DNA of 13,788 bases, from positions 1 through 13,788 of the forward strand of contig CANKGM010000028.1 of NCBI GenBank assembly GCA_947481355.1, in the 5' to 3' direction. The notes below the pieces were generated by a model that did no database searches, was not told the origin of the DNA, and worked only from the letters and a program-made list of their open reading frames with translations. Position numbers and translations under genes: made by a program. This document shows, piece after piece, positions 1 through 7,851 of the stretch. The stretch is from Chitinophagaceae bacterium (GTDB lineage: Bacteria; Bacteroidota; Bacteroidia; Chitinophagales; Chitinophagaceae). Numbering within the stretch: position 1 is the first letter of the stretch; each line of letters begins with the position of its first letter.

Positions 1-1717
1 CTTCAAGCTTTATCAAAAAGGAGATACCATTGGAACCTTCCAGTTTGAAAGCGCTGGGATGCAAAAATATTTGCGGGATTTAAAGCCCGATCGATTCGAG
101 GATTTGATTGCGATGAACGCATTGTATAGGCCTGGTCCACTAGAATACATTCCCAACTTCATCAACCGAAAACATGGAAGAGAAGCCATTTCATATGATC
201 TTGAAGAAATGGAAGAATACCTAAAAGAAACCTATGGTATCACCGTGTATCAAGAACAGGTAATGCTTTTAGCACAAAAGCTAGGTGGCTTTAGCAAAGG
301 TGATGCAGATGTGTTGCGAAAAGCCATGGGTAAAAAACAAAAATCGGTATTGGATAAAATGAAGGGACAATTCATTACCAATGCTTCTGCCCGCGGTTTT
401 CCTGACGATAAACTACAGAAAATTTGGACAGACTGGGAGGCCTTTGCACAATACGCGTTCAATAAATCACATAGTACTTGCTATGCATTCATAGCGTATC
501 AAACAGCCTATTTAAAATCACATTATCCATCAGAATTTATGGCGGCAGTATTAAACCATGCCGGTTCCATAGAAAAAATAACCTTCTTCATGGAAGAATG
601 CAAACGCATGGGATTAAGTGTATTGGGACCAGACATCAATGAATCTTTGAAGGGATTTGCCGTAAACAAGAAAGGAGAAATCAGAATCGGATTAGGTGGA
701 TTAAAAGGGGTTGGTGAAGCGGCTGTAGAAACCATTATTGCAGACCGTGAAAAAAAGGGACCCTTTGAATCTATTTATGATATGGTGAAACGGTTGAATC
801 AACGTACCGTCAATAAAAAATCATTGGAAAGTTTAGCCATGTCTGGAACCTTTGATTGCTTTCCAGCCTTGCACCGCGCACAATACTTTTTCCATCCTGA
901 GGGAGATGCCTCTTCAGGCCTAGAAAAAATTATCCGATACGGAAGTATCTGGCAAAACCAATCGGATTCAAATCAAAACACGCTATTTGGTGATCTTTCT
1001 ATTGTACAAGAAATACCTCCACCTCGTATTCCTGATTGCGCACCATGGTCACTCACTGAAATATTAGATAAAGAGAAGGAAGTAACTGGTATGTTCTTGA
1101 GTGGTCACCCTCTCGATCATTACCGATTTGAACTAAAGCATTATGGCATTACACAAATAGGTGACTACAATGATTTCAAAGAACTGATTGATCAACACCC
1201 TAATCCTGCTCAAACATTTAAGTTGGCCGGATTGGTGACCAGCTCACAGCACAAAATATCCCGTGCTGGTAAAAAGTATGGAAGTTTAACCATTGAAGAT
1301 TTTACAGGTCGCGTCGAAATCACCCTATTTGGGGATCAATATGTAAAATTCTCCAATTACTTTACGGCAGGCACCTGCATACATATTAAAGGAAGTTTTG
1401 AAAAATGGGAAAGTAGAAATGAATGGAATTTTAGGGTAAATGAAATCTGTTTGTTAGAAACAATAAAAAGAGCCTTTACAAGACAATTACAGCTCGTTAT
1501 TCAACCGGGAACCATCACCCCTACTCAGGTTGAATTCTTTCAACAGAACATGAAAAAACATCCAGGTAGGAGCAGGCTTAAGGTGATCTTGGTGGACCAA
1601 ATTGAAAAATTAAGGATTCAGATGAAGACTATCGAAAAAGGATTTGAAATGAATGACGAAATGGCTGATTTTCTAGAAAAATCGCCTGAAATTGAAGTGC
1701 AGGTTGACATACTCTGA
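1..1717 (+). CDS. dnaE: DNA polymerase III subunit alpha, C-terminal half (5' end outside window)
   Basis: This is the catalytic subunit of the replicative DNA polymerase. The frame is open from the first bases; the Met at 59 is internal, because the residues before it (GDTIGTFQFESAGM) are the conserved DnaE fingers-region sequence. About 570 residues are visible, roughly half a usual DnaE. The PHP domain and the palm aspartates should lie upstream. Numbering from Met59: the conserved FEDLIAMNALYRPGPL stretch is at 13-28, a helix-hairpin-helix-like segment (GLGGLKGVGEAA) at 211-222, and an OB-fold region at about 387-465. QNTLF at 306-310 fits the internal beta-clamp-binding motif (Q-x-x-L-F) that tethers the polymerase to the sliding clamp. 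No terminator is evident before trxA, so some read-through is possible. The identification is secure; truncation is due only to the window edge. Confidence 0.97.
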   Translation, partial: FKLYQKGDTIGTFQFESAGMQKYLRDLKPDRFEDLIAMNALYRPGPLEYIPNFINRKHGREAISYDLEEMEEYLKETYGITVYQEQVMLLAQKLGGFSKGDADVLRKAMGKKQKSVLDKMKGQFITNASARGFPDDKLQKIWTDWEAFAQYAFNKSHSTCYAFIAYQTAYLKSHYPSEFMAAVLNHAGSIEKITFFMEECKRMGLSVLGPDINESLKGFAVNKKGEIRIGLGGLKGVGEAAVETIIADREKKGPFESIYDMVKRLNQRTVNKKSLESLAMSGTFDCFPALHRAQYFFHPEGDASSGLEKIIRYGSIWQNQSDSNQNTLFGDLSIVQEIPPPRIPDCAPWSLTEILDKEKEVTGMFLSGHPLDHYRFELKHYGITQIGDYNDFKELIDQHPNPAQTFKLAGLVTSSQHKISRAGKKYGSLTIEDFTGRVEITLFGDQYVKFSNYFTAGTCIHIKGSFEKWESRNEWNFRVNEICLLETIKRAFTRQLQLVIQPGTITPTQVEFFQQNMKKHPGRSRLKVILVDQIEKLRIQMKTIEKGFEMNDEMADFLEKSPEIEVQVDIL

Positions 1718-1732
1718 TCAATTTCAGACTCT

Positions 1733-1765
1733 TTTGTGAAAAGTAAAAAAATGGAACTAATTTTG
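1733..1765 (+). promoter_or_regulatory. Bacteroidota-type promoter for trxA
   Basis: TTTG at 1733-1736, a 21-base spacer, then TAATTTTG at 1758-1765. This matches the known Bacteroidota primary sigma consensus (TTTG about 19-21 bases before TAnnTTTG) at both boxes. It would give a leader of about 35 bases before the trxA start at 1805. Seen by eye; the start of transcription is inferred. Confidence 0.65.
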
Positions 1766-1804
1766 TAGTAGTATTTATATAATTTTCATCTTCAATTTAA
1801 TAAA

Positions 1805-2122
1805 ATGGCAAAGGAATTTAACGACTCGAATTTTCAAACGGAAGTGCTTGATTCTGATAAGTTATCAGTGATTGATTTTTGGGCAGAGTGGTGTGGACCA
1901 TGCCGTGCAATCGGACCTGTGGTAGAAGAGCTATCTAAAGAATGGGAAGGCAAAGTAAATATTGGCAAAGTGAATGTTGATCACAATCCTCAACTTTCTA
2001 TGAATTACGGCATCACATCAATACCTGCAATCCTTTTCATAAAAGGTGGTGTTGTTGTAGACAAATTGGTAGGTGCACAACCCAAAAATAGTTTTGTAAA
2101 AAAAATCGAATCTCATATTTGA
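1805..2122 (+). CDS. trxA: Thioredoxin
   Basis: A 105-residue single-domain cytosolic thioredoxin, the family's normal size. It reduces protein disulfides using electrons from thioredoxin reductase. The active site W29-C30-G31-P32-C33 is intact, the buried Asp of the family is D24 (VIDFWAEWC), and the cis-proline opposite the active site is P74 (TSIPAILF). There is no signal peptide, so it is not one of the periplasmic thioredoxin-fold proteins. It has its own promoter 40 bases upstream and a strong hairpin terminator directly behind it, so it looks like a single-gene transcript even though it follows dnaE by only 87 bases. From memory, dnaE followed by a thioredoxin gene is common in this phylum. 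Confidence 0.96.
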   Translation: MAKEFNDSNFQTEVLDSDKLSVIDFWAEWCGPCRAIGPVVEELSKEWEGKVNIGKVNVDHNPQLSMNYGITSIPAILFIKGGVVVDKLVGAQPKNSFVKKIESHI

Positions 2123-2142
2123 TTTCAACAAATAAGTAACAT

Positions 2143-2177
2143 AAAAAAAACCGCTGACTACACAGCGGTTTTTTTTT
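2143..2177 (+). terminator. Rho-independent terminator after trxA
   Basis: The stem CCGCTG (2151-2156) pairs with CAGCGG (2163-2168) around a six-base loop and is followed by nine T (2169-2177). Eight A (2143-2150) precede the stem and can extend the pairing, so it could also act on the opposite strand. It separates trxA from the flippase gene. Confidence 0.9.
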
Positions 2178-2214
2178 ATGTTTAATAATCCTCAGATACA
2201 AAGCATAAAAACAA

Positions 2215-2222
2215 TACTTTTG
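2215..2222 (+). promoter_or_regulatory. Putative -7 element of the flippase gene
   Basis: TACTTTTG matches the Bacteroidota -7 consensus TAnnTTTG exactly and lies just after the trxA terminator, where a new promoter is needed. No TTTG or TTG is found at the expected distance upstream, so support is partial. The leader would be only about 10 bases to the ATG at 2239. Confidence 0.4.
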
Positions 2223-2238
2223 ATGTGATTATACAGGC

Positions 2239-3744
2239 ATGACTACAATTAGAAAACAAAGCATTTATTCCTCTCTATTTACTTATGCTGGTTTTGCTAT
2301 TGGAGCAGTTAATATTCTATACCTCTATCCTACATTTTTTACACCAGAGCAATTTGGATTAACTCGAATCATTGGAGACATAGCACTTATATTCTCTACA
2401 ATATGTACAGCTGGCGCGTTACCCATTACATTCAAATTTTCGCCCTACTACCAGCAACATGTTCCGAAGGAGAAAAACGATTTAATGGCACTTGTATTCT
2501 TATTTATCATCTTTACCTGTAGTATACTCTACCTTCTATTTCCATATATACAACCTTGGGCAATCAGAAAATTTGGTAGGAAATCACCAGACCTCATCAA
2601 TTACTTTCATTTAGTTTACCCAATAACGGTTTCGATTGTCTTGTTTTCCGTCTTGGAAAGCTTTACATGGATCATCAAAAAAACCATAATTTCAAATTTT
2701 GCAAAAGAGTTTCTACAACGACTACTCATCACAGTTCTAATTACGCTATGGGCATTTGGATTTATTACTCAATTTGAGGTATTTGTTTCACTCTATGCAT
2801 ACCTGTTTTTTGTCAGCTCCATAGTTTTAATCATTGTAATTTATCGAAGCAAGATTTTTGCGATCCATTTTAAGCCAAGCACCCTTACAAAAAAACTTGG
2901 TCCAATCATGCTGCGATTTGGTAGTGCTTATTTTTTAAGTACCATCTTAAATGTAATAGCCAAGACAAATGATACACTGATCATTGCTTCACAGTCGGCT
3001 GGTGGACTTGTAGATGCCGCGATATTCACCATTGCTACCTACATGATAACTATTATGGACGTTCCCCAGCGTAGCATGATCTCTGCGGCTACTCCCCAAA
3101 TAGCAATGGCTTGGAAAGACAATGACATTGCAAAGCTGGATAGACTATATAAAAAAACAGCATTAAACTTATTGATTATCGCTTCAGGAATAATGGGAGT
3201 AATCATAATCAACACACCTTTATTACTTCATTTTCTTGGCCCAACATACAAACTTCTTCCTACACTGATGCTCGTCATGGGGTTCAGCAAACTCATTGAT
3301 TTAGGAACAGGGCTCAATTCACAAATACTACAGCTATCTAAACATTGGAAAATAGACCTTTTCACAAACATGTTTTTTGTGCTTGCTTCTATCATTTTAA
3401 ATTATTACTTGACAAGAAATTACGGCATCGTAGGTACTGCTTTTGGGGGATTGACCGCTATCGTATGTTTTAACCTAATTCGATTCATTTACATAAAAAA
3501 CATTTATGCATTGCAGCCATTCTCTTGGAAAAACGCAATCGCTATTATTACTGCAACAATACTTACCGCATCAATATTCTTTATACCACTTTTCCATCAA
3601 GTTTGGATTGATTCAATTCTCAAAAGCATTGTCTTCATTCTACTGTTTGGGTTTTCTATGATTAGAATGAATATCTCTCAAGATATAACCGATTTGTATC
3701 GAGCCTTGATTAAAAAAATAGTAGTCATAACCCACAAAGATTAA
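2239..3744 (+). CDS. Wzx-like polysaccharide flippase / MOP-superfamily membrane protein
   Basis: A 501-residue integral membrane protein with about 12-14 hydrophobic helices along its whole length and short charged loops. Size, the N-terminal pattern (a short cytoplasmic tail with R5 and K6, then the first helix ending in the aromatic stretch ILYLYPTFF, then the FTPEQFGLTRI motif) and the C-terminal run of helices fit the lipopolysaccharide/O-antigen flippase branch (polysaccharide biosynthesis protein) of the MOP superfamily. Such proteins move lipid-linked sugars across the inner membrane. E/P-x-x-(F/Y)-G-L just after the first helix is typical of the family: the segment marks a new helix 2. 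No glycosyltransferase, polymerase or sugar-nucleotide gene is nearby, so the substrate cannot be read from context. It sits alone behind the trxA terminator; the nucleoside transporter starts 55 bases after it with no clear promoter or terminator between, so the two may share a transcript. The family assignment is good and the function is inferred. Confidence 0.82.
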   Translation: MTTIRKQSIYSSLFTYAGFAIGAVNILYLYPTFFTPEQFGLTRIIGDIALIFSTICTAGALPITFKFSPYYQQHVPKEKNDLMALVFLFIIFTCSILYLLFPYIQPWAIRKFGRKSPDLINYFHLVYPITVSIVLFSVLESFTWIIKKTIISNFAKEFLQRLLITVLITLWAFGFITQFEVFVSLYAYLFFVSSIVLIIVIYRSKIFAIHFKPSTLTKKLGPIMLRFGSAYFLSTILNVIAKTNDTLIIASQSAGGLVDAAIFTIATYMITIMDVPQRSMISAATPQIAMAWKDNDIAKLDRLYKKTALNLLIIASGIMGVIIINTPLLLHFLGPTYKLLPTLMLVMGFSKLIDLGTGLNSQILQLSKHWKIDLFTNMFFVLASIILNYYLTRNYGIVGTAFGGLTAIVCFNLIRFIYIKNIYALQPFSWKNAIAIITATILTASIFFIPLFHQVWIDSILKSIVFILLFGFSMIRMNISQDITDLYRALIKKIVVITHKD

Positions 3745-3799
3745 AATCGAAAACCACCTGATTAAAAGTGTATATTACTAAACTAAACCTAATAGGTAT

Positions 3800-5098
3800 A
3801 TGAAGTTAGAGTCACTTAGCCGAGGACTACTTGGTATGTTTTTTTTAATTGGACTCTGTTATGTACTAAGCAATAACAGAAAAGCCATTAATTGGAAACT
3901 AGTAATCATGGGCGTTGTAGCTCAAATAGGATTTGCCATAGGCGTTTTGTCTGATGGTAAGTATAATTTTTTTAGAATCTTCATACAATGGATTTCAGAT
4001 AAGTTTGTAGAACTCATCAACTTAACGCATAAAGGAACTGAATTCATGTTTGGCAATTTAGCCGACACGAGTGGTGCTTGGGGATATACATTTGCAATAC
4101 AAGCACTTCCCATTATTATTTTCTTTGCTGCCTTATCATCGCTACTCTATTACCTCGGTATACTGCAAAAAGTAGTGTATTTTTTCGCGGTGATGCTAAG
4201 TAAACTAAAGATTTCGGGATCAGAGAGTGTATCAACTGCTGCGAATATTTTTCTTGGTCAGACAGAGGCTCCTATCATGGTGAAACCTTTTTTAGAAAAG
4301 ATGAATAGAAGCGAAATTCTATGCATTATGATTGGTGGTATGGCCAATACAGCAGGTAGTGTTCTGGCAGCCTATGTTGGCATAATGGGAGGCAATGATA
4401 TTGGCCAACAACATTTCTTTGCGTTGCATATGCTAAGCCAATCTATCATGAGTGCCCCGGCTGCAGTTGTTTGTGCAAAGATGCTCTTCCCACAAACAGA
4501 ATTTATAGATACCCAAGTTAGCATCCCAAAACAAAAAATGGGTGAAAATGTATTGGATGCCATATCCCTCGGAACAACAGATGGATTAAAATTAGCAGTT
4601 AACGTGGGTGCTATTTTAATTGTATTCACTGCATTGATTTATGTAATGAATTGGATTTTAGGAAGTGTTGGATACTACACCGGACTTAACAAGTTCATCG
4701 CGACCTTCACACATGGACAATACGATGCGCTAACCTTTCAATTGATTTTAGGATACCTTTTCGCTCCTATCGCTTGGCTTATTGGTATTGATAAGGTAGA
4801 CATGATTAATGTTGGACAACTCTTAGGTGAAAAAACAATCGTCAATGAATTTCAGGCATATGTTAGCTTCAGTAAAATGAGGGCTGCAGGCTTAATAACA
4901 AATCCGAAATCAATTTTAATAACCACCTATGCATTATGTGGATTTGCAAACTTCGCTTCGATAGGCATACAAATTGGTGGAATCAGTCAACTCGCCCCTT
5001 CACAACGTAAAAACCTTACTGAACTGGGGATCAAAGCCTTAATTGGAGGCACCATCGCTTGCTTAATGTGTGCCTGTATTGCCGGAGCGTTGGGATAA
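3800..5098 (+). CDS. Concentrative nucleoside transporter (CNT/NupC family)
   Basis: A 432-residue inner-membrane symporter that takes up nucleosides using a sodium or proton gradient. The CNT hallmarks are all present: the HP1 hairpin motif GQTEAP at 153-158 (preceded by SESVSTAANIFL), the signature G-x-K-x3-N-E-F-x-A-Y at 343-354, and the substrate-side F-x-N-x-x-S motif at 382-387 (CGFANFAS). These correspond to the nucleoside- and cation-contacting residues of the Vibrio cholerae CNT structure. One deviation is Gln352 where the signature usually has Val (NEFQAY). An N-terminal part with about three helices precedes the transport core, as in bacterial CNTs. The start at 3800 is the first ATG in frame and keeps the first helix. 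It may be co-transcribed with the flippase upstream; mqnE downstream has its own -7 box. The nucleoside preference cannot be told from sequence. Confidence 0.93.
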   Translation: MKLESLSRGLLGMFFLIGLCYVLSNNRKAINWKLVIMGVVAQIGFAIGVLSDGKYNFFRIFIQWISDKFVELINLTHKGTEFMFGNLADTSGAWGYTFAIQALPIIIFFAALSSLLYYLGILQKVVYFFAVMLSKLKISGSESVSTAANIFLGQTEAPIMVKPFLEKMNRSEILCIMIGGMANTAGSVLAAYVGIMGGNDIGQQHFFALHMLSQSIMSAPAAVVCAKMLFPQTEFIDTQVSIPKQKMGENVLDAISLGTTDGLKLAVNVGAILIVFTALIYVMNWILGSVGYYTGLNKFIATFTHGQYDALTFQLILGYLFAPIAWLIGIDKVDMINVGQLLGEKTIVNEFQAYVSFSKMRAAGLITNPKSILITTYALCGFANFASIGIQIGGISQLAPSQRKNLTELGIKALIGGTIACLMCACIAGALG

Positions 5099-5155
5099 TT
5101 TATTTTTTAGTCGTTAATTATTACCCGTTCATTAGGATACTCTTTTGTTCAATCG

Positions 5156-5163
5156 TATTTTTG
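5156..5163 (+). promoter_or_regulatory. Putative -7 element of mqnE
   Basis: TATTTTTG, followed by C, matches the Bacteroidota -7 consensus. At about the -33 distance only TTAG (5132-5135) is present, one base off TTTG, with a 20-base spacer. Transcription would start about 10 bases before the ATG at 5179, or about 25 before the in-frame ATG at 5194. Confidence 0.5.
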
Positions 5164-5178
5164 CAGAAATAAACCAAG

Positions 5179-6312
5179 ATGGGGAATATAGAAATGGACA
5201 AAAAGCTAGCTAAGTTGGCAGGTATACCAAGTGAATGGAAAGCTATTGCTCATAAAATTGACCAACATGAGCGAATTACCCCTGCTGAAGGCATTGCCTT
5301 ATTTGAAGGTGCTTCCCTATCTACTCTAGGACTTATGGCGAATTTCATACGTGAGCGCCGTCATGGAAACAAGACTTATTTCAATAGAAACTTTCATATC
5401 GAACCAACGAACGTTTGTGTTTTTTCCTGCAAGTTTTGTTCGTATTCAAAACTCTATTCAAAGCGAGAAGAAGGTTGGGAATTGAGTATTGATGAGATGG
5501 TAGAGAAAGTAAAAGCCTATGATGGTAAACCAATAACAGAGGTTCATGTAGTAGGCGGTGTTCATCCTAAAATGGATATCTATTTCTTCGAAGAACTGCT
5601 TAAAAAAATCAAAGCCCATCGTCCTGAACTACATATAAAAGGATTCACGGCGGTTGAGTTGGATTACATGTTTAGGAAGGCTAAATTAAGCAGGTTAGAA
5701 GGAATGAAAATATTACACGATGCAGGATTAGATTCATTGCCCGGCGGTGGAGCTGAAATATTTGATAGTGAAATCAGGGAGAAAATTAGTGCAGATAAAG
5801 TTGATGCGGATGGATGGTTAGATATCCATGCAATTGCCCATTCACTTGGCATGCACAGCAACGCTACCATGCTATTTGGTCATATCGAAAAATATAAACA
5901 TCGGATAGATCATATGGAGCGACTAAGACAGCTTCAAGATCAAACCAAAGGATTCAACACGTTCATTCCGCTAAAGTTTCGTAATCACGACAATGAAATG
6001 AGTCATGTTGCTGAATCAAGCAGCATAGAAGACATGAAGACATACGCCATGGCGAGAATATACCTAGATAATTTCCCTCATATCAAAGCATACTGGCCAA
6101 TGCTAGGCAGAGAACAAGCACAATTGAGTTTATCCTTTGGTGTGAATGACATGGATGGAACGATAGACGATTCAACAAAGATCTACTCCATGGCAGGCAG
6201 TGAGGAACAAAATCCATCCTTAACTACAGAAGAATTAGTTGGGATGATTGCTCAAGTTGGACGTGTTGCTGTAGAAAGGGATACATTATACAATACCATT
6301 CAAGAATTTTAA
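5179..6312 (+). CDS. mqnE: Aminofutalosine synthase, radical SAM enzyme of menaquinone synthesis
   Basis: A 377-residue cytosolic radical SAM enzyme. MqnE adds the adenosyl group of SAM to 3-[(1-carboxyvinyl)oxy]benzoate to make aminofutalosine, an early step of the futalosine route to menaquinone. The 4Fe-4S cluster cysteines are C80, C84 and C87 (CVFSCKFC, a C-x3-C-x2-C motif). They are preceded by ERRHGN and a NRNFHIEPTNVC stretch typical of MqnE; the related MqnC has a different lead-in. LPGGGAEIF at 187-195 is the motif shared by MqnE and MqnC, and the length is normal. The alternative, MqnC (dehypoxanthine futalosine cyclase), is less likely. The other mqn genes are not in this window. 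An in-frame ATG at 5194 (residue 6) is a possible true start given the nearby -7 box. No clear terminator is seen in the 105 bases that follow. Confidence 0.93.
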   Translation: MGNIEMDKKLAKLAGIPSEWKAIAHKIDQHERITPAEGIALFEGASLSTLGLMANFIRERRHGNKTYFNRNFHIEPTNVCVFSCKFCSYSKLYSKREEGWELSIDEMVEKVKAYDGKPITEVHVVGGVHPKMDIYFFEELLKKIKAHRPELHIKGFTAVELDYMFRKAKLSRLEGMKILHDAGLDSLPGGGAEIFDSEIREKISADKVDADGWLDIHAIAHSLGMHSNATMLFGHIEKYKHRIDHMERLRQLQDQTKGFNTFIPLKFRNHDNEMSHVAESSSIEDMKTYAMARIYLDNFPHIKAYWPMLGREQAQLSLSFGVNDMDGTIDDSTKIYSMAGSEEQNPSLTTEELVGMIAQVGRVAVERDTLYNTIQEF

Positions 6313-6417
6313 GCAATCTTAATAAAATATAAAATCAGTGAATTGCAAATGGTGCGGTGTTCAAAGAATTGATTAAATTTAAGAATCACTTCTTTTTATA
6401 ACCTTTAGTGTAATACC

Positions 6418-6864
6418 ATGAAATACCCCATAATCTGTTGCTTCCTACTAACATCATTTGCTTGTCTAGCTCAAAACACAAAAAAAGGTGATGAGATATT
6501 GGGTGTTTGGAAAACAGGTTCAGGAAAAGGTAAAGTGGAAATTGTAAAAAAAGGAGATCAATACTTAGGAAAAATTGTTTGGTTGAATGAACCTATTGAT
6601 CCCAAAACAGGCAAACCAAAGACAGACATTCAACATCCTGATCGCGCATTACATCAACGACCATTGTTAGGACTTGTAAACCTATGGGGATTTCAGTTTA
6701 AGGGCGAAAATAAATGGGAAGACGGCCATATCTATGACCCCAATAATGGAAAGGATTATAAATGTATCATTACCTTAAAGGATATGAATACACTTAACGT
6801 TAGAGGGTATATCGGAATATCCTTGATTGGAAGAAACGATACCTGGACTAGATCCTCGCTTTAG
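6418..6864 (+). CDS. Secreted DUF2147 family protein
   Basis: A 148-residue protein with a signal peptide (short basic start, hydrophobic core at about 4-16, probable cut after A18 in CLA|QN, leaving Gln at the mature N terminus as is common in this phylum). The mature part matches DUF2147: GVWKT at 29-33, a K-V-E-I strand, GKIVWL at 51-56, DGHIYDPNNGKDYKC at 102-116 and the closing GYIGISLIGRNDTWTR at 130-145. The fold is expected to be a small beta-barrel; no biochemical role is established for the family. C16 does not sit in a proper lipobox (Phe at -2), so I read it as a soluble periplasmic protein. It converges on the FKBP gene with only 19 bases between stops, and no strong terminator lies there. 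Confidence 0.88.
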   Translation: MKYPIICCFLLTSFACLAQNTKKGDEILGVWKTGSGKGKVEIVKKGDQYLGKIVWLNEPIDPKTGKPKTDIQHPDRALHQRPLLGLVNLWGFQFKGENKWEDGHIYDPNNGKDYKCIITLKDMNTLNVRGYIGISLIGRNDTWTRSSL

Positions 6865-6883
6865 TAAATTGCTCTTGAGCTAA

Positions 6884-7327
6884 TTAACCTACGGAGATTA
6901 ACTGAATTTCAAAAATCAACACACTATTGGGAGGAATAGATCCAGCAGAGCGGTTTCCATAACCTAGCTCAGCTGGTAAGTAAAGGATGATAGAACCACC
7001 TGGTTTAATCAACGGTAACCCATATTGCCAACCTAAGATAAGTTGTCCGAGTCTGAATGTTACTGGATTAACGCCTGTTTGATCAAAGATATTACCATTC
7101 GTCAACGTCCCTTTGTAAAATAAAGTAACATTATTCGATACGGTTGGATTAACCCCTGTGCCTTCTGTTATGATTTTATAGTAAAATCCTCTATCGTCTT
7201 TCACGGCATCTGTAATGCCAACTCGCTTAATATATGCTTCCAATGTTTCTGGTGTTGTTTCATTTTTTTTGCATCCCGAAAAAGCAGCTAATCCAAAAGC
7301 TAAAATCAATGTAGCGTAAAGTCTCAT
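6884..7327 (-). CDS. FKBP-type peptidyl-prolyl isomerase, lipoprotein
   Basis: A 147-residue protein that catalyses cis-trans isomerisation of peptide bonds before proline in envelope proteins. Residues 1-18 are a lipoprotein signal with lipobox F-S-G-C at 16-19, so C19 should be lipidated and anchor the enzyme in the envelope. After a linker, one FKBP domain fills residues 45-147. Counterparts of the FKBP12 pocket are all present: Y71 (TLFYKG), F81-D82 (GNIFDQT), W100 (LGWQYGL), Y123 (LGYGNRS), I131-P132 (GSIPPN) and F139 (LIFEIQL). The catalytic site therefore looks intact. It is the only FKBP domain; there is no dimerisation module like that of FkpA or Mip. It lies 64 bases downstream of the small membrane protein on the same strand and may be co-transcribed with it. 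It is not recognisable as any named gene. Confidence 0.92.
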   Translation of the reverse strand: MRLYATLILAFGLAAFSGCKKNETTPETLEAYIKRVGITDAVKDDRGFYYKIITEGTGVNPTVSNNVTLFYKGTLTNGNIFDQTGVNPVTFRLGQLILGWQYGLPLIKPGGSIILYLPAELGYGNRSAGSIPPNSVLIFEIQLISVG

Positions 7328-7391
7328 TATCCTAATAATTTTGGCAAAGATGATAAAAAAAATTGGAATCTAGCCCTACGGGGAAAAGTAT

Positions 7392-7718
7392 CTATCGCTC
7401 ATTTTTTTTCTCTTTTGCTTTTAATTCAAGGTATTGTTGCTCTAATCGTTCCCACCTAAACCGTCTATTCAATAGGGCTACAAATACAGTAATAAGCAAA
7501 ACAGCAATGATTAAAACAGAGGGACTAAACTGACTAACACCAACAGCATCTGCGCGTTTATACCAATATTTACCCATGAAAAAATTGACTAAAATGGGAA
7601 TGGAAAATAAAATGCCAATAGGCAATCCAAACATCAGTTGGTTTGTAACACGTTTATCTTTGAGCCGTTGTTGCTCCCAATACACTAAAAATTTTCTTTC
7701 CTCTTCTGAAATTGCCAT
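7392..7718 (-). CDS. Small two-helix membrane protein, function unknown
   Basis: I do not recognise this 108-residue protein. A charged N-terminal segment (residues 1-26, rich in E, R, K and Q) is followed by two hydrophobic helices at about 28-48 and 66-84, joined by a loop with aromatic and charged residues (GKYWYKRADAVG). A strongly charged tail at 85-108 (RRFRWERLEQQY, then a Lys/Glu-rich end) is likely a short coiled coil. With the basic residues on both ends, both termini are probably cytoplasmic. There is no signal peptide and no cysteine. It reads as a real gene because of the clear membrane pattern, an open frame from ATG in an otherwise empty region, and a same-strand neighbour (FKBP) 64 bases further on. 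It diverges from the YhhN gene. Confidence 0.7.
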   Translation of the reverse strand: MAISEEERKFLVYWEQQRLKDKRVTNQLMFGLPIGILFSIPILVNFFMGKYWYKRADAVGVSQFSPSVLIIAVLLITVFVALLNRRFRWERLEQQYLELKAKEKKNER

Positions 7719-7851
7719 AAATATTCTCTAAATTACAACTAAACACGTTAATACTTGAGTCATCTTTATTTAGAATTAAGTATCCCAACACTTGATTGCA
7801 TAGTTGATGCAGCCACATGCAACGGTTTATTAAATCAAAAATCAGTTAATT

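Noticed and set aside
6861..6889. A short inverted repeat (GCTC-TT-GAGC at 6871-6880 with AATT on both flanks) between the converging DUF2147 and FKBP genes, considered as a terminator.
   Set aside because: The stem is weak, the loop is only two bases, and there is no run of T on either side.
7345..7352. CATCTTTG on the minus strand upstream of the FKBP gene, considered as a -7 box.
   Set aside because: It has one mismatch at a key base and no TTG at the right distance.
7803..7823. An imperfect repeat (GTTG-A-TGCA then TGCAAC) in the divergent gap 7719-7851, considered as an operator.
   Set aside because: The arms match only in part and no promoter box could be placed beside them, so it is likely chance. 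I see no other structure in this gap.
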